Source: CAZBQG01 sp964493945
GTDB lineage: Bacteria; Pseudomonadota; Alphaproteobacteria; Rhodospirillales; UBA2165
NCBI GenBank assembly: GCA_964493945.1
Contig: CAZBQG010000188.1
Span: forward strand, 1-8,950
Length of the DNA stretch: 8,950 nucleotides
Reading direction: 5' to 3'
The notes below the pieces were generated by a model that made no database searches, had not been told where the DNA came from, and was given only the letters and a program-made list of their open reading frames with translations. Shown piece by piece: positions 7,322-8,950 of the stretch. A program made the translations under genes and the position numbers. Position 1 is the first letter of the stretch; every line of letters starts with the position of its first letter.

Positions 7322-8839
7322 GTGAACCGGCCCCAGAAGATTTGTCTTATCCGTCCCGGTATCGTGGTCCCCGCGAACAACCAGACGACCATGTTCACGC
7401 CGCCATTGGGACTTGCCTATGTGGCCGGTACCTTGCGCCGTGCCGGGCATGAAGTGCAGTTCATCGATGCCGTCGGCCTGGCCCTGGACAGCCGCATGGC
7501 GGTGGATAATGACTGCTTTATCTATGGGCTGGCGCCCGCCGAAACCGTTGACAGGATCGATCCGGCCAGCGACATCATCGGCGTCGCTTTCGGCTTTTCC
7601 TTCGAATGGCCCACGGGCCGTGATCTGGTGGGGGCTATCAGGGAGAGATTTCCCCATGCCTTGATTATTGGCGGCGGCGAACATGTAACGGCCATGCCCG
7701 AACAAAGCCTGGCCGAAAGCGCGCTTGATCTGGCTGTGTTGGGCGAAGGCGAGGAGACGGTGGTGGAAATTGCCGATGCCCTGTCCGAAGGATTGCTGAC
7801 GCCGGCCAATATCGAAGGCATTGCCTATAAAGATAGCGGCGGTGGCGTGCGCCTGAACGGTCGCCGGGCCCGGACCCGGGCAATCGATGATATTGCCCCG
7901 CCGGCCTGGGATCTGACCCCCATTGGGAATTATCTGGAGCGGGGATACGGCTTCGGCGTCAACCGGGGACGGTCCATGCCCATGCTGGCCAGCCGGGGGT
8001 GCCCTTATCAATGCGCCTTCTGTTCCAATCCGGGCATGTGGACGACCCGCTGGATCGCGCGGGATACCGATTTGCTGCTGGACGAGATGGAAGCCTATCA
8101 GAAAGAATTCGGCGCCGAGAATTTCGATTTCTACGATCTGACGGCCATCGTCAAGAAACCCTGGATCGTCGATTTCTGCAATAAAATCAAAGAAAGAGGC
8201 CTGAATTTCACCTGGCAATTGCCGAGCGGTACCCGATCAGAAGCCATCGATGGCGAAGTGGCCCGCCTGCTTTATGCATCTGGTTGCCGCAACATGTCCT
8301 ATTCGCCGGAAAGCGGCTCGCCCAGTGTCCTGGAACGCATCAAAAAGAAAATCGATCCCAATGCATTGATCGCTTCCATCCGTTCGGGCCATGCCGAGGG
8401 CATGAATATCAAATGCAATATCATCCTGGGCTTTCCCGGCGAAACCCTTGGCGATGTGATGCATTCTTATGGGTTTATCATGCGCATGGCCCTTGCCGGT
8501 GCCTATGATCTCAGCGTCTGGGCCTTCTCGCCCTATCCCGGATCGGAATTGTTCGACGAAATCGCCGGGAAAGGCACGATCACACCCGACGATGCCTATT
8601 ATGACAGCCTGCGCTCCTATGCCGACGCCTCGCGTACGGTCTCACACAGCGAAAATTTCAGCGATGGCCGGCTCAAGCTTCTGCGCTTTTTGGTGCTTTG
8701 CCTGTTCTATGCAACATCCTGGGTGCGCCGCCCAATGCGGCCCTTGCGCATGATCTGGAATGTGAGCCGGGGCAGACAGGAATCGCGGGCCGAGATGGGC
8801 CTGGCCAATCTGATCCGGCGCAAAAAGCTCAGTACCTAA
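7322..8839 (+). CDS. B12-binding-domain radical SAM protein, substrate unknown
   Basis: Proteins of this architecture bind cobalamin and a 4Fe-4S cluster and use S-adenosylmethionine for radical chemistry, often methylation of unactivated carbons or ring rearrangements. The 505-residue product has an N-terminal Rossmann-like B12-binding domain (about residues 1-180) with PPLGLAYVAGTLRRAGHEV near the start, GGGEHVTAMPE from 117 and LGEGEET at 140-146. No DxHxxG motif is visible, so any cobalamin would lack the usual protein His ligand. The radical SAM barrel follows: CPYQCAFC with C227, C231 and C234 as cluster ligands, DFYDLT at 269-274, WQLPSGTRSE from 298, PESGS at 329-333 and GFPGET at 370-375. 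Near the C-terminus, residues 453-468 are hydrophobic and flanked by arginines, suggesting peripheral membrane association. The GTG start is set by AGAGGA four bases upstream. It is downstream of the helicase and convergent with groEL. The family is secure; the reaction is not assignable from sequence or from neighbours. Confidence 0.9.
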   Translation: MNRPQKICLIRPGIVVPANNQTTMFTPPLGLAYVAGTLRRAGHEVQFIDAVGLALDSRMAVDNDCFIYGLAPAETVDRIDPASDIIGVAFGFSFEWPTGRDLVGAIRERFPHALIIGGGEHVTAMPEQSLAESALDLAVLGEGEETVVEIADALSEGLLTPANIEGIAYKDSGGGVRLNGRRARTRAIDDIAPPAWDLTPIGNYLERGYGFGVNRGRSMPMLASRGCPYQCAFCSNPGMWTTRWIARDTDLLLDEMEAYQKEFGAENFDFYDLTAIVKKPWIVDFCNKIKERGLNFTWQLPSGTRSEAIDGEVARLLYASGCRNMSYSPESGSPSVLERIKKKIDPNALIASIRSGHAEGMNIKCNIILGFPGETLGDVMHSYGFIMRMALAGAYDLSVWAFSPYPGSELFDEIAGKGTITPDDAYYDSLRSYADASRTVSHSENFSDGRLKLLRFLVLCLFYATSWVRRPMRPLRMIWNVSRGRQESRAEMGLANLIRRKKLST

Positions 8840-8872
8840 AAAAGAAACCGCGTCTCCAAGAGACGCGGTTTC
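8838..8872 (-). terminator. Intrinsic terminator of groEL, between convergent genes
   Basis: A perfect 13-base-pair hairpin, GAAACCGCGTCTC (8844-8856) paired with GAGACGCGGTTTC (8860-8872), encloses a three-base loop. Read on the minus strand the stem is followed by six T (8843-8838), the classic form for transcripts arriving from groEL, whose stop lies 24 bases away. The A-run that becomes the T-tract overlaps the TAA stop of the radical SAM gene. On the plus strand the stem has no T-tract after it, so it would end or protect that transcript less efficiently. Confidence 0.9.
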
Positions 8873-8896
8873 CGATTCTGCAATGAGCTAGATGGC

Positions 8897-8950
8897 TTAC
8901 ATCATTCCGCCCATTCCGCCCATTCCACCCATATCGGGGGCGGGCATGGC
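8897..8950 (-). CDS. groEL: Chaperonin GroEL, C-terminal tail only
   Basis: The last 17 codons and the TAA stop of groEL lie at the right edge, reading AMPAPDMGGMGGMGGMM. The repeated GGM tail is the hallmark C-terminus of bacterial GroEL, the 60 kDa subunit of the ATP-driven folding chamber; the flexible tails project into the cavity. The rest of the gene (about 530 residues) is outside the window. The reading frame runs exactly to the edge, and the terminator downstream fits the end of a highly expressed operon. Although only a fragment is visible, the tail sequence makes the identity secure. Confidence 0.93.
   Translation of the reverse strand, partial: AMPAPDMGGMGGMGGMM

Noticed and set aside
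7142..8218. A 358-codon open frame on the minus strand opposite the helicase end and the radical SAM gene
   Set aside because: It is antisense to two recognised genes, shows no family motif, and has the skewed composition of a shadow frame.
8090..8420. Slightly more AT-rich stretch within the radical SAM gene as a sign of horizontal transfer
   Set aside because: The shift is mild, follows conserved Phe/Asp/Lys/Ile-rich motifs, and codon use otherwise matches the neighbours.

Overview
The window looks like ordinary chromosome of an alphaproteobacterium, GC-rich and probably Rhodospirillales-like. Three things seen in the sequence support this. The lysyl-tRNA synthetase is the archaeal-type class I enzyme, which is typical of alphaproteobacteria. 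MutL carries the endonuclease motif expected where MutH is absent. The helicase is of the DinG/XPD type with an N-terminal extension that I recall from alphaproteobacterial relatives. The genus is an inference; I could not run a search.

Layout: positions 1-4389 hold a minus-strand group read from right to left, lysS (class I) - pgi - mutL. It has short gaps (34 bases, then a 4-base ATGA overlap) and mutL runs off the left edge. A 117-base divergent intergenic region (4390-4506) holds a candidate promoter for lysS and a weak -10-like hexamer for the plus-strand group. Plus strand 4507-8839 holds two genes, a 934-residue Fe-S helicase and, 10 bases after it, a 505-residue B12-binding radical SAM protein. 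At the right edge (8897-8950, minus strand) is the extreme C-terminus of groEL, recognised by its GGM-repeat tail. It converges on the radical SAM gene, with a strong intrinsic terminator between them.

Functions: lysS, pgi and mutL are housekeeping genes for tRNA charging, central sugar metabolism and mismatch repair. Apart from sharing a transcript they have no obvious joint function. The helicase is probably a DNA repair or structure-resolving enzyme. The radical SAM protein has no assignable substrate, and its coupling to the helicase may only reflect shared transcription.

I saw no mobile element, CRISPR array, tRNA, rRNA or defence island. The points most worth a second look are the possible degenerate exonuclease-like domain at the helicase N-terminus and the unassigned radical SAM enzyme. 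I found no convincing new multi-gene system.
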